Positions 1-8,016 of a stretch of DNA of 64,000 nt are shown piece by piece. A model generated the notes under the pieces. The model was given only the letters and a program-made list of their open reading frames with translations, did not search any database and was not told the DNA's origin. How positions within the stretch are numbered: the stretch's first letter is position 1; each line of letters opens with the position of its first letter. The position numbers and the translations under genes are program-made. Source of the stretch: Shinella sp. XGS7 (lineage in GTDB: Bacteria > Pseudomonadota > Gammaproteobacteria > Burkholderiales > Burkholderiaceae_C); the NCBI RefSeq assembly GCF_020535565.1, contig NZ_CP084758.1, positions 2,488,501 through 2,552,500 of the forward strand. The letters run 5' to 3'.

Positions 1-1146
1 GCCCGCAGCTGCGGCGGCTGCCATGTGCAGGACGGGCGCGGCGCGCCACCGGAGTTCCGGCGCGGTCTGCATGAGCCGCCGGTGGCCCTGCTGATGCGGC
101 TCTCGGTGCCGGGCCAGGACGCGCATGGCGGCCCCCAGCCCGAGCCGGTCTATGGCGATCAGTTCAACAACGCCGCGGTCTCGGGCGTGCGGCCCGAGGG
201 TCAGGTCGTGCTGCGCTACGAGACCCTGCGCGGCCGCTTCAAGGACGGCACGCCCTATAGCCTGCTTAAACCCCACTACGGCTTCAAGGACCTGGGCTAC
301 GGACCCCTGGCCGCCGAGCTGATGATCAGCCCGCGCATCGCGCCCCAGCTGATCGGCGTGGGTCTGCTGGAGGCGATTCCCGAGGCCGAGATCCTGCGCA
401 ATGCCGCGGAGCAGGCGGCGGCGCCGGGGCCGATCAAGGGCCAGGTCAACCGGGTCTGGGACGCCTTTGCCGGCACCGAGATGCTGGGCCGCTTCGGCTG
501 GAAGGCCAATGTGGCCACAGTGGCCCACCAGACGGCCGCTGCCTTTCTGGGCGATATGGGCATCACCTCCACACCGTTCCCTCGCGAGGCCTGCACGCCG
601 CAGCAGACCGACTGCCTGGCCGCCCCGCGCGGCGCCAAGGGCCAGGGCGTGGAGATCGATGACAAGACCCTGGCCGATGTGATCTTCTACCAGGCCGTGC
701 TGGCGCCGCCGGCCCGCCGCGGCGTGGACGATCAGCAGGTGCGCCGCGGCCAGGCCCTGTTCGCCCAGGCCCAGTGCGCCAGCTGCCATCGGCCCCGCTA
801 CACCACGGCGGCCGGTCCCTTCCCCAGCCTCAGCAGCCCGGCGCTGCAAGGCCAGACCATCTGGCCCTACACCGATCTGCTGCTGCACGATATGGGCGAG
901 GGCCTGGCCGACGGCCGGCCCGACTACCGCGCCAGCGGCCGCCAGTGGAAGACGCCGCCGCTGTGGGGCATAGGCCTGATCAAGGATGTGAACGGCCACC
1001 AGCGCCTGCTGCATGACGGCCGCGCCCGCGGCGTGCTGGAGGCCGTGCTCTGGCATGGCGGCGAGGCCGAGGCGGCGCGCCAGCAGGTGCTGGGCATGAG
1101 CCGGGCCGAGCGCGAGGCCCTGGTGAAATTTGTGGAGTCGCTCTGA
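1..1146 (+). CDS. Di-haem c-type oxidoreductase, DUF1111 family (5' end outside window)
   Basis: The reading frame is open from base 1, so the gene starts upstream of the window. Two c-type haem attachment motifs are visible: CGGCH at the very edge (bases 10-24) and CASCH at bases 775-789. Two CXXCH sites in a protein of this layout are typical of the DUF1111 di-haem 'thiol oxidoreductase' family, distantly related to di-haem peroxidases and exported to the periplasm. The exact reaction of this family is not settled. The stop codon overlaps the start of the imelysin gene (TGATG), and DUF1111, imelysin and DUF1513 genes commonly travel together in iron-related operons, which supports the call. 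The signal peptide cannot be judged because the start is missing. Confidence 0.88.
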   Translation, partial: ARSCGGCHVQDGRGAPPEFRRGLHEPPVALLMRLSVPGQDAHGGPQPEPVYGDQFNNAAVSGVRPEGQVVLRYETLRGRFKDGTPYSLLKPHYGFKDLGYGPLAAELMISPRIAPQLIGVGLLEAIPEAEILRNAAEQAAAPGPIKGQVNRVWDAFAGTEMLGRFGWKANVATVAHQTAAAFLGDMGITSTPFPREACTPQQTDCLAAPRGAKGQGVEIDDKTLADVIFYQAVLAPPARRGVDDQQVRRGQALFAQAQCASCHRPRYTTAAGPFPSLSSPALQGQTIWPYTDLLLHDMGEGLADGRPDYRASGRQWKTPPLWGIGLIKDVNGHQRLLHDGRARGVLEAVLWHGGEAEAARQQVLGMSRAEREALVKFVESL

Positions 1147-2153
1147 TGCCAGTGAATCGCCGTGTTGTCCTGCTGGCCGGCGGCCTGGCCGCCCATGGCG
1201 CCCTGCGTGCCCAGGCGGACTGGACGCGTGAGGCCGTGCCCGCCTACACCCCGCTGCACCTGGCCCTGGGCCTGCACCGGGCCTGGACCCTGCCGCGGGC
1301 CGAGGCCTTTCTGAGCCGGGCCCAGCGCCTTGCCGGGCAGCTGGACCGTCCCGCCTGGGGCGAGGCCATGCTGGCCTGGGAGCGCCTGGCCACGCCGGCC
1401 CTGGGCCCCCTGCTCACGCGGCGCTCGCTGCGCCAGATCGACTTCGCCCCCAGCCGCCCGGCCCTGATCGCCCGTGCCCTGCTGGCCGCGCCGCGCGATG
1501 TGGCGGCGCTGGAGCGGGTGGGCTCGCCCGCGAAGGGCCTGCCGGCCCTGGAGCTGCTGCTGTGGCAGGCGCGCCCGCTGAACGAGGCCGAGCGGCACTA
1601 CGCCGGCCTGTTGGCCGAGGACCTGGTGCGCGAGGCCCAGGCCTTGCACGCGGGCTTCGCCGAGCTGGCCGCGCGCGAGCCGGCGGACTGGAGCGAGGAA
1701 GACGCGCTGGCGGCCACCGCCGAGCTGCTCAACCAATGGGTGGGCGGCCTGGAGCGCCTGCGCTGGGCGCAGATGGAAAAGCCGCTGCGCGCCGGCGGCG
1801 GCCGCGAGGGCCTGCCCCGCGCCCGCAGCGGCCTCACCGCGGCGGCTTGGGCGGCCCAGTGGCAGAGCCTGCGCGGCCTGGCGGTCTTTGAAGGCCGGCG
1901 CGCGCCCGAACCCGGCCAGGGCCTGGTGCCGCTGGAGAGCTATCTGCGCGGCCGCGGTCGCAATGCCGAGGCCGATGCCCTGCGCCGCGCGGTGCTGCTG
2001 GCCGATGCGCGCCTGCAGGGCCTGAGCCCCGCCAAGCCGCAGCCGGTGCTGGCTGCTGCCAAGCAGCTGGAAGCGCTCAAGCGCCTGGTGCAGGACCAGG
2101 TGGCGCCGGCCCTGGATCTGGCCCTGGGCTTCTCGGATGCCGACGGTGACTGA
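1146..2153 (+). CDS. Imelysin-family (peptidase M75-like) periplasmic protein
   Basis: 335 residues. The N-terminus is short, basic and hydrophobic and ends in an Ala-rich ALRAQA stretch, as expected for a signal peptide. The helical body contains the segment GLPALELLLW (about residues 126-135), the position where imelysins have their conserved GxHxxE or GLPALE motif. Here the histidine is absent, as in the IrpA-like subgroup, so proteolytic or metal activity is doubtful. Imelysin proteins are iron-regulated envelope proteins thought to take part in iron uptake. The start overlaps the upstream DUF1111 stop, and the 3' end overlaps the DUF1513 gene by 17 bp, indicating one translationally coupled operon. 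Confidence 0.85.
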   Translation: MPVNRRVVLLAGGLAAHGALRAQADWTREAVPAYTPLHLALGLHRAWTLPRAEAFLSRAQRLAGQLDRPAWGEAMLAWERLATPALGPLLTRRSLRQIDFAPSRPALIARALLAAPRDVAALERVGSPAKGLPALELLLWQARPLNEAERHYAGLLAEDLVREAQALHAGFAELAAREPADWSEEDALAATAELLNQWVGGLERLRWAQMEKPLRAGGGREGLPRARSGLTAAAWAAQWQSLRGLAVFEGRRAPEPGQGLVPLESYLRGRGRNAEADALRRAVLLADARLQGLSPAKPQPVLAAAKQLEALKRLVQDQVAPALDLALGFSDADGD

Positions 2154-3210
2154 GCTGCGGCGCCGGCAGATCCTGGGCCTGGCTGCCGCAGGCCTGGCCG
2201 CACCGGCCTGGGCCGCACGCCGCGATACACCGGTGGAGCTGGCCGCGGCCTGGCGCGACGAGACGCCCGGCTACCGCGTGGGCCGCCTGGCCCTGGCCGG
2301 CGAGGCCCTGGTGCTGTGCGCCAGCGTGGAGGTGCCCACCCGCGCGCATGGCCTGCTGGCCGAGCCCGGCGGGGCGCTGCTGGCGGTGGCGCGCCGGCCG
2401 GGCGACTGGCTGCTGCGCTTCACGCGCGAGGGCCGGGCTCTGCAGTGGCAGTGGATCGAGCCTGACCGCGCCTTCACCGGCCATCTGGCCCTGAGCGCCG
2501 ATGGCCGGCGCCTCTTCAGCGGCGAGACCGATCTGGACAGCGGTGCCGGCCTGATCGGCGTGCGCGATGCCCGCAGCCTGGAGAAGCTGGCCGAGTGGCC
2601 CAGCCATGGCCTGGATGTGCATGAGCTGCTGCCGCGCGGCGAGGGCGAACTCTGGGTGGCCAATGGCGGCATCCGCACCCAGGCCGAGACCGGGCGGCTC
2701 AAGCTCGATCTGCCGGCCATGGATTCCTCCCTGGTCTGTCTGGATGCCGGCACGGGCGCCTTGCGCGGCCAGTGGCGTGTGCCCGACACGCGGCTTTCGC
2801 TGCGCCACCTGGTCTGGCGCCCCGACGGGCGCCTGGGCATTGCCATCCAGGCCGAGCATGCGCAGGCGGCCGAGCGCCTGGCGGCACCCATCCTGGCTGT
2901 CTTCGATGGTCAGGCCCTGCATTTGGCCCAGGGCCAGCCCAGCCTGGCTGGCTATGGCGGCGATATCGCGGCCAGTGCCGAGGGCTTTGCCATCGGCTGC
3001 CCGCGCAGCGGCGGCGTGGCGCGCTTCGATGCCCAGGGCCGCTGGCAAGGTCTGACCCCCTTGCCGGAGGCCTGCGCCCTGGCCGAGGGCCGCCACCCGC
3101 AGGAGGGCCTGTGGGCCGGCGGCCGCGGCCAGGTGCTGCAGCTGCCCGCGGGGCGGGGCAAGCGCCTGGCCCGCGAGATCGAGCTGGACAACCACTGGAT
3201 CCGACTCTAG
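2137..3210 (+). CDS. DUF1513 beta-propeller-like protein with Tat signal
   Basis: 357 residues. The N-terminus reads ELRRRQILGLAAAGLAAPAWA, with twin arginines ahead of a hydrophobic stretch and an AWA cleavage site, so export by the Tat pathway is likely. The remainder is made of repeated beta-strand blades with many Gly/Asp turns (for example LSADGRRLFSGETD near residue 120), as in WD40-like DUF1513 proteins. Its function is unknown, but the family is found in imelysin operons. It is the last gene of this operon, and the next gene begins a short distance downstream in the same direction. The chosen ATG overlaps the imelysin gene by 17 bp; no better start is visible. Confidence 0.85.
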   Translation: MPTVTELRRRQILGLAAAGLAAPAWAARRDTPVELAAAWRDETPGYRVGRLALAGEALVLCASVEVPTRAHGLLAEPGGALLAVARRPGDWLLRFTREGRALQWQWIEPDRAFTGHLALSADGRRLFSGETDLDSGAGLIGVRDARSLEKLAEWPSHGLDVHELLPRGEGELWVANGGIRTQAETGRLKLDLPAMDSSLVCLDAGTGALRGQWRVPDTRLSLRHLVWRPDGRLGIAIQAEHAQAAERLAAPILAVFDGQALHLAQGQPSLAGYGGDIAASAEGFAIGCPRSGGVARFDAQGRWQGLTPLPEACALAEGRHPQEGLWAGGRGQVLQLPAGRGKRLAREIELDNHWIRL

Positions 3211-3247
3211 CCGTGGCATGCTGCAGCGCTCAGCACCGCCTCACGCC

Positions 3248-3997
3248 ATGAGTCCGCGCACGCAGAACATCTACGACGATCCCCGCTTCTTCGCCGGCTA
3301 CAGCCAGCTGGCCCGCTCAGTTCAGGGCCTGGACGCGGCGCTGGAATGGCCGGCCCTGCGCGCCTTGCTGCCGCCCCTGGCCGGCCTGCGGGTGCTGGAC
3401 CTGGGCTGCGGCTTCGGCGCCTTCAGCCACTGGGCCCATGCACAGGGCGCGGCCACGGTGCTGGGCCTGGATGTGTCGGAGCGCATGCTGGCGCAGGCCC
3501 GCGCCCATGAGACCGAGGGGCTGCGCTTTCAGCGCGCCGATCTGGAGGATCTGGCGGGACTCGGCCTGGCCGAGGCCGGCTTCGACCTGGCCCACAGCGC
3601 CTTGCTGCTGCATTACATCGAGAACCTCGAGGGGCTGCTGGCGGCGCTGCAGCGCGTGCTGTGCCCCGGGGCGAGCCTGGTGCTCTCGCTGGAGCATCCG
3701 GTCTTCACGGCACCGATGCGGCAGGCCTGGGCGCCGTCGGACGAGGCGGGCCGGCGCCACTGGCCGCTGGAGGGCTATGGGCGGGAGGGCGAGCGGCTGA
3801 GCGACTGGCTGGCGCCGGGTGTGCGCAAGCAGCATCGGCGGCTGGAGACCTATGTCAGCGCCTTGCTGCGCCAGGGCTTCCGGCTCCAGGCCCTGCAGGA
3901 GTGGCAGCCCAGCGCAGCGCAGATCGCGGCCACACCGGCCCTGGCTCAGGAGTGCGAACGCCCCATGTATCTGCTGATCCGCGCCGAGCGGGTCTGA
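3248..3997 (+). CDS. Class I SAM-dependent methyltransferase
   Basis: Motif I is clear as VLDLGCGFGAFS, followed by the acidic adenosine-binding position in GLDVSERMLAQA and a motif IV-like region FDLAHSALLLHYIENL. This is the Methyltransf_11/UbiE-like fold. The substrate cannot be told from sequence. An upstream in-frame ATG exists at 3218, but the protein beginning MSPRTQNIYDDPRFF at 3248 matches the usual N-terminus of this group (QNIYDDPxFFxGY), so I prefer 249 residues. It follows the DUF1513 gene in the same orientation and faces the YciO-type gene, ending 7 bp from that gene's stop. Confidence 0.85.
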   Translation: MSPRTQNIYDDPRFFAGYSQLARSVQGLDAALEWPALRALLPPLAGLRVLDLGCGFGAFSHWAHAQGAATVLGLDVSERMLAQARAHETEGLRFQRADLEDLAGLGLAEAGFDLAHSALLLHYIENLEGLLAALQRVLCPGASLVLSLEHPVFTAPMRQAWAPSDEAGRRHWPLEGYGREGERLSDWLAPGVRKQHRRLETYVSALLRQGFRLQALQEWQPSAAQIAATPALAQECERPMYLLIRAERV

Positions 3998-4004
3998 GCC
4001 GGGT

Positions 4005-4637
4005 TCAGCTCTCGTCCAGCCCCAGCGCCGCGGGATCACCGCGGCCACGACGCACCAGCACGGCCTCGTCGGCGCTCATGTCCACCACGGTGGTGGGCTG
4101 CATGGGGCAGGCGCCGGCGTCGATGATGAGTTGCAGCAGCTTGTCGTAGCGCTCGCTGATGTCCTGGGCGTCATTGAGCGGGTCCTGCTCGCCCGGCGGG
4201 ATCAGGGTGGTGGCCAGCAGGGGCTGACCGAAGATGGCCAGCAGCTCCTGGGTCACGCGGTGGTCGGGCACGCGCAGGCCGATGGTGCGGCGCGAGGGGT
4301 GGGAGACCCGCCGCGGCACCTCCTTGGTGGCCTGCAGGATGAAGGTGAAGGGCCCCGGCGTGGCGCTCTTGATCAGGCGGTACTGCCGGTTGTCCACCCG
4401 GGCGTAGTTGGCCAGCTCGCTGAGATCGCGGCAGAGCAGGGTCAGGTGATGCTTGTCGTCCACGCCGCGGATGCGACGCAGGTTCTCGGCGGCGGCCTTG
4501 TCGTCCAGGTGGCAGACCAGGGCGTAGCTGGAGTCGGTCGGGATCGCTGCAATGCCGCCCTGGGCCAGGATCTGCGCGGCCTGGCGCAAGAAGCGCGCTT
4601 GCGGGTTGTCGGGGTGGACTTCAAAGAGTTGGGCCAT
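4005..4637 (-). CDS. Sua5/YciO/YrdC-family protein (threonylcarbamoyl-AMP synthase type)
   Basis: 210 residues. The YrdC-fold signature is present: GGIAAIPTDSSYALVCHL near the N-terminus, then KHHLTLLCRDLSELANYA, PGPFTFIL and RTIGLRVPDH. Members make L-threonylcarbamoyladenylate from threonine, bicarbonate and ATP for the t6A37 modification of tRNAs. The short YciO-type branch, which this most resembles, has weaker or uncertain activity, so I give no symbol. The frame is open further upstream, but the start at 4637 (MAQLFEVHPDN) matches the family and lies six bases after a CAGAAT hexamer, with no Shine-Dalgarno sequence. Confidence 0.85.
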   Translation of the reverse strand: MAQLFEVHPDNPQARFLRQAAQILAQGGIAAIPTDSSYALVCHLDDKAAAENLRRIRGVDDKHHLTLLCRDLSELANYARVDNRQYRLIKSATPGPFTFILQATKEVPRRVSHPSRRTIGLRVPDHRVTQELLAIFGQPLLATTLIPPGEQDPLNDAQDISERYDKLLQLIIDAGACPMQPTTVVDMSADEAVLVRRGRGDPAALGLDES

Positions 4638-4643
4638 GCGGTC

Positions 4644-4649
4644 ATTCTG
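4644..4649 (-). promoter_or_regulatory. -10-like hexamer of a possible leaderless promoter (YciO-type gene)
   Basis: On the minus strand CAGAAT ends six bases before the ATG at 4637, the distance expected if transcription starts at the A of the start codon. No Shine-Dalgarno sequence and no convincing -35 element is visible. Confidence 0.35.
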
Positions 4650-4782
4650 CGCCCGGGCCGCCGGGCGTTGGCGCGGGGTTTGTCCCCTGAGCGCGTGGGC
4701 GACCGGCGGGGCAGGGCCACGCTGGCGCCGGCGTCGCGTGCGCAAGACAGGCCGTGCGCCTTGCGCGCATTCTGATTCATTG

Positions 4783-4813
4783 ATTGCGAACAATTCGCAT
4801 TAATAAATAGAAT
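4783..4813 (+). promoter_or_regulatory. Fur-box-like operator overlapping the promoter of the TonB receptor
   Basis: An AT-rich island in GC-rich DNA. TGCGAA-CAA-TTCGCA (4785-4799) is a perfect inverted repeat with flanking ATT/TTA, similar to the 19-bp Fur box (alternating GATAAT-type half sites). A -10-like TAGAAT sits at 4808-4813, and TTGCGA (4784-4789) is placed 18 bp upstream as a -35, inside the repeat. Repressor binding would therefore block RNA polymerase, as expected for an iron-repressed siderophore receptor. This is inference from pattern only. Confidence 0.6.
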
Positions 4814-4861
4814 CATGGCTTGTGCACGCCATGGCGTGCGTCGCAGCCCCAGAGGCCGGCC

Positions 4862-4902
4862 AAGCGCCGCGGGGCAGGGCGCCCCGGCGGCGCTTTCTTC
4901 TT
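4862..4902 (+). terminator. Terminator-like hairpin in the leader of the TonB receptor gene
   Basis: AAGCGCCGC (4862-4870) pairs with GCGGCGCTT (4887-4895). Inside it GGGGC pairs with GCCCC (4871-4875 with 4881-4885), leaving one bulged base. The stem is followed by TCTTCTT. It lies about 60 bp ahead of the start codon at 4964 and about 50 bp after the predicted promoter. The rest of the 4638-4963 intergenic stretch shows nothing else convincing. Confidence 0.4.
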
Positions 4903-4963
4903 GGGCCCGGAGCTTTGCCGGGTCGCCCCCTCCCTCATTGATGTTCCGATTGGAGTTCCCCCG

Positions 4964-7048
4964 ATGAAGCCCCGTTTTCTGATGAACGCCTGCGCCCTGG
5001 CGGCCGGCCTGGCCCTGGGTCTGGAGGTGCAGGCCCAGCAGACCTCGCTGGAGACGGTGGTGGTCACGGGCAAGCGTGCCCAGCGCATCTCCAAGGGCGC
5101 GACCGGCCTGCCCATGGACATCAAGGAGACGCCGCAGAGCATCAGCACCCTGGAGCGCGAGGACCTGGCCGACTTCGGCCTGAGCGGCAGCAACGAGGCC
5201 CTGGGCCTGGCCACCGGCATCAATGTGGAGCAGTACGAGACCAACCGCGCCACCTTCAATGCGCGCGGCTTCGAGGTCCAGCTGACCCAGGTGGACGGTC
5301 TGGGCATGAGCAATGCCTGGGGCACGGTGGTGGGCCGGGAGGACACCTTTCTCTTCGAGCGTATCGAGCTGATCCGCGGTGCCAACGGCCTGCTCACCGG
5401 CGTGGGCAATGCCTCGGGCACCATCAACTATGTGCGCAAGCGTCCGCTCAACCAGGACGGCGGCCAGGTCGGGCTGGCCCTGGGCGCCTATGGCCTCAAG
5501 CGCGCCACCCTGGACTACAACAAGGTGCTGAGCGAGGATGGCGGCTGGGCCGGCCGCCTGGTGCTGGCGCATGAGGACAAGGACTCGCACCTGCGCGATC
5601 TGCACGACAGGCGCAGCACGCTCTACGGCGTGGTGGACGGCCAGATCGGCCGGGACGGCGTGCTGACCCTGGGCCTGAGCGCGGTGGACGCCAAGCAGGA
5701 CTCGCCCATGTGGGGCTCGCTGACCCTGCGCCGCTCGGACGGCAGCCAGGCCGAGTTCGATGTGGGCGCCTCCACCTCGCAGAAGTGGACCTACTGGAAC
5801 ACCCAGAGCTACAACGCCTTCATCGAGTACGCCCACCGCCTAAGCAGCGACTGGGAGGCCAAGCTGACTTACAACCAGCGCCATGGCAACGAGGCCACCC
5901 GCCTGTTCTACGCCTATGTGCCCGAGACCGGCGTGCTCAATCCCGACAACAGCGGCCTGGTGGGCATGCCCTACCGCAGCCTGGGCAGCAGCGACAACCG
6001 CCTGCTGGATGCCAACCTCAGTGGCCGCTTCAGCGCCTTCGGCCGCCAGCACAAGCTGCTGCTGGGCCTGAGCCGCTCCAATGAGAAGACGGCGGTGGAC
6101 ACCTTTGCCGCGGCCCCGCGAGACAGCCATGCCCTGCCGGCCTTCCCCTATGGCAACGATGTCTATGGCGAACCCGCCTGGGGCCCGCGCGCGCCCAGCA
6201 CCCGGGGCGAGCAGACGCTCACGCGCTTGTACGCCGCCTCCCACCTCAGCCTGGCCGAGGGGCTCAAGGGCGTGCTGGGCCTGAATGCGGTGCGCCTGCA
6301 GCGCAGCGGCGCTTCCATCTATGGCAGCGCCGCCACCAACACCGTGTACCCCGATACCGAGAAGACCAGCCCCTATCTGGGCCTGAGCTATGAGTTCACG
6401 CCCGATGTGCTGGGCTATCTGTCCTATTCCGACATCTTCCAGAACCAGGACCAGACCGACTTCAAGGGCGCCTATCTGGCCCCGATGAAGGGCGTGAACA
6501 CCGAGCTCGGGATCAAGGCCGAATGGCTGGGCAAGTCCCTGCTCACCACGGCCGCGCTCTTCAGCGCCAAGCAGCAGGGCCTGGCCACCTATGCGGGCGT
6601 CAATGACAAGGGCAACTCCTGGTACGAGCCCAAGGACGTGAAGTCCCGCGGCCTGGAGCTGGAGGCCAGCGGCCGCCTGAGCCGCGACACCCGGCTCACC
6701 CTGGGCTACACCCGCCTGCTGCTCACCGGCCCGGACGGCCGCGACATCTACGAATGGGTGCCGCGCAACACCCTGAACTTCCGTGTGGACAGCCGCCTGT
6801 CGGCCCTGCCGGCCCTGCGCCTGGGCCTGGGCGGACGCTGGCAGTCCGCGGTGAGCAAGGCCGGTGGTGCGGCCCAGCCGGCCTATCTGCTGGCCAATGC
6901 CTTTGCGGCCTACGAGTTGAGCCCGGCCGCCACCCTGCGCCTGAACATCAACAACATCTTCGACAAGAAGTACATCACCGGCCTGGCCTATGGCGCCATC
7001 TACGGCGCACCACGCAACGCGGCGATCTCGCTGGACTACAAGCTCTGA
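4964..7048 (+). CDS. TonB-dependent siderophore receptor
   Basis: 694 residues. A signal peptide (to about residue 25, ending VQAQ) is followed by a TonB-box-like LETVVVTGKR. The plug domain includes the typical PQSIS, the FNARGFEVQ segment and RIELIRGANGLLTGVGNASGTI. The remainder is a 22-strand-type beta-barrel with aromatic-rich strands, ending YGAPRNAAISLDYKL. The layout matches the FpvA/FhuE-type siderophore receptor family, which imports ferric siderophores across the outer membrane using TonB energy. The last residue is Leu rather than the usual Phe. GGAG at 4952-4955 is a reasonable Shine-Dalgarno for the ATG at 4964. A Fur-box-like promoter lies upstream. No siderophore biosynthesis or FecIR genes are adjacent, so the ligand is unknown and may be a xenosiderophore. 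Confidence 0.92.
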   Translation: MKPRFLMNACALAAGLALGLEVQAQQTSLETVVVTGKRAQRISKGATGLPMDIKETPQSISTLEREDLADFGLSGSNEALGLATGINVEQYETNRATFNARGFEVQLTQVDGLGMSNAWGTVVGREDTFLFERIELIRGANGLLTGVGNASGTINYVRKRPLNQDGGQVGLALGAYGLKRATLDYNKVLSEDGGWAGRLVLAHEDKDSHLRDLHDRRSTLYGVVDGQIGRDGVLTLGLSAVDAKQDSPMWGSLTLRRSDGSQAEFDVGASTSQKWTYWNTQSYNAFIEYAHRLSSDWEAKLTYNQRHGNEATRLFYAYVPETGVLNPDNSGLVGMPYRSLGSSDNRLLDANLSGRFSAFGRQHKLLLGLSRSNEKTAVDTFAAAPRDSHALPAFPYGNDVYGEPAWGPRAPSTRGEQTLTRLYAASHLSLAEGLKGVLGLNAVRLQRSGASIYGSAATNTVYPDTEKTSPYLGLSYEFTPDVLGYLSYSDIFQNQDQTDFKGAYLAPMKGVNTELGIKAEWLGKSLLTTAALFSAKQQGLATYAGVNDKGNSWYEPKDVKSRGLELEASGRLSRDTRLTLGYTRLLLTGPDGRDIYEWVPRNTLNFRVDSRLSALPALRLGLGGRWQSAVSKAGGAAQPAYLLANAFAAYELSPAATLRLNINNIFDKKYITGLAYGAIYGAPRNAAISLDYKL

Positions 7049-7068
7049 GCCAGCGCGCGGCGCGTGCC

Positions 7069-8016
7069 TCAGTCGGCGATGGTGTCCGACTCCACCGGCG
7101 CGGGTGCGCGCCGGCGCACATTGAGCCAGGCCGAGGCCGCGCCGCAGGCCGAGAGCACGCCCATGCCCAGCCAGGCATAGCCGTCCGGCACATGGTCGAA
7201 GGCCAGATAGCCGATGGCCGCGGCCACCGCGATCTGCACATAGACAAAAGGCATCAGCGTGCCGGTGGGCGCCAGACCCAAGGCCAGGATCAGCAGCAGA
7301 TGGCCCACCGTGCCCAGCAGGCCGATCAGGGCCAGCAGCGCGAGCTGCCCGGCGCTGGCCGCGCCCAGGCTGGCCGCCACGTCCAGGCCGGGCAGGGCGG
7401 CCACCAGGGGTGTGAGCACCAGGGTGCCGGTCAAGCCGGTGTAGAAGTGGGTGGTGTAGGGGCTCTCCAGGGCCGAGAGCTTGGCCGTGAGCACCTGGAA
7501 GCTGGCATAGCTCAGCGCGCCGGCCAGCGGAAAGAGCACGGCCCAGCCAAAGAGGCCGCTGCCCGGGCGGATCACGATCAGGGCGCCGGCAAAGCCGCCG
7601 ATCACCAGGGCCCAGCGCAGGCGCGAGACCGGCTCGTGCAGCACCGTGGCCGCCAGCAGGGTCACCAGCACCGGGGTCAGCATATTGATGGCGGTGAACT
7701 CCGCCACCGGCATGTGCTGCACACCGTAGAAGCTCATCGCGCTGGTGAAGAGCAGCAGCAGGCCGCGCAGGGCCTGAAAGCGCGGATGCGCGGCGCGGAA
7801 GGGCTGGCGCTGCCGGCCGCTGAAGGCCGCCCAGCCCAGCCACAACGTCATGGCCAGGGCCTGGAAGCCGTAGCGCGCCCACAGGATGAGTAGCACCGGC
7901 ATGAAGCCGCCCAGGTAGCGGATGCTGCTGTCCATGCTGGCGAAGCAGCTGGCCATCAGCACGATCAGCGCGATGCCCAGCAGGGGGCGCTGGGCGCGCA
8001 GGGCGGCGGCGCTCAC
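7069..8016 (-). CDS. EamA/DMT-family membrane transporter
   Basis: 315 residues with about ten hydrophobic segments arranged as two EamA repeats (the first begins PLLGIALIVLMASCFASMDS; the second begins near LAGALSYASFQVLTAKLSA). Members are inner-membrane drug/metabolite exporters, and the substrate cannot be predicted. The start codon overlaps the stop of the upstream PHP-domain gene by 4 bp (8013-8016), so the two are translationally coupled. The gene ends 21 bp from the convergent TonB receptor gene. Confidence 0.88.
   Translation of the reverse strand: MSAAALRAQRPLLGIALIVLMASCFASMDSSIRYLGGFMPVLLILWARYGFQALAMTLWLGWAAFSGRQRQPFRAAHPRFQALRGLLLLFTSAMSFYGVQHMPVAEFTAINMLTPVLVTLLAATVLHEPVSRLRWALVIGGFAGALIVIRPGSGLFGWAVLFPLAGALSYASFQVLTAKLSALESPYTTHFYTGLTGTLVLTPLVAALPGLDVAASLGAASAGQLALLALIGLLGTVGHLLLILALGLAPTGTLMPFVYVQIAVAAAIGYLAFDHVPDGYAWLGMGVLSACGAASAWLNVRRRAPAPVESDTIAD

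Noticed and set aside
4815..4967. A 50-codon upstream frame ending as ATGA on the TonB receptor start
   Set aside because: It begins one base after the predicted -10 hexamer, so it would not be transcribed in full; its Arg/Ser/Pro/Ala composition looks like chance; no ribosome binding site.
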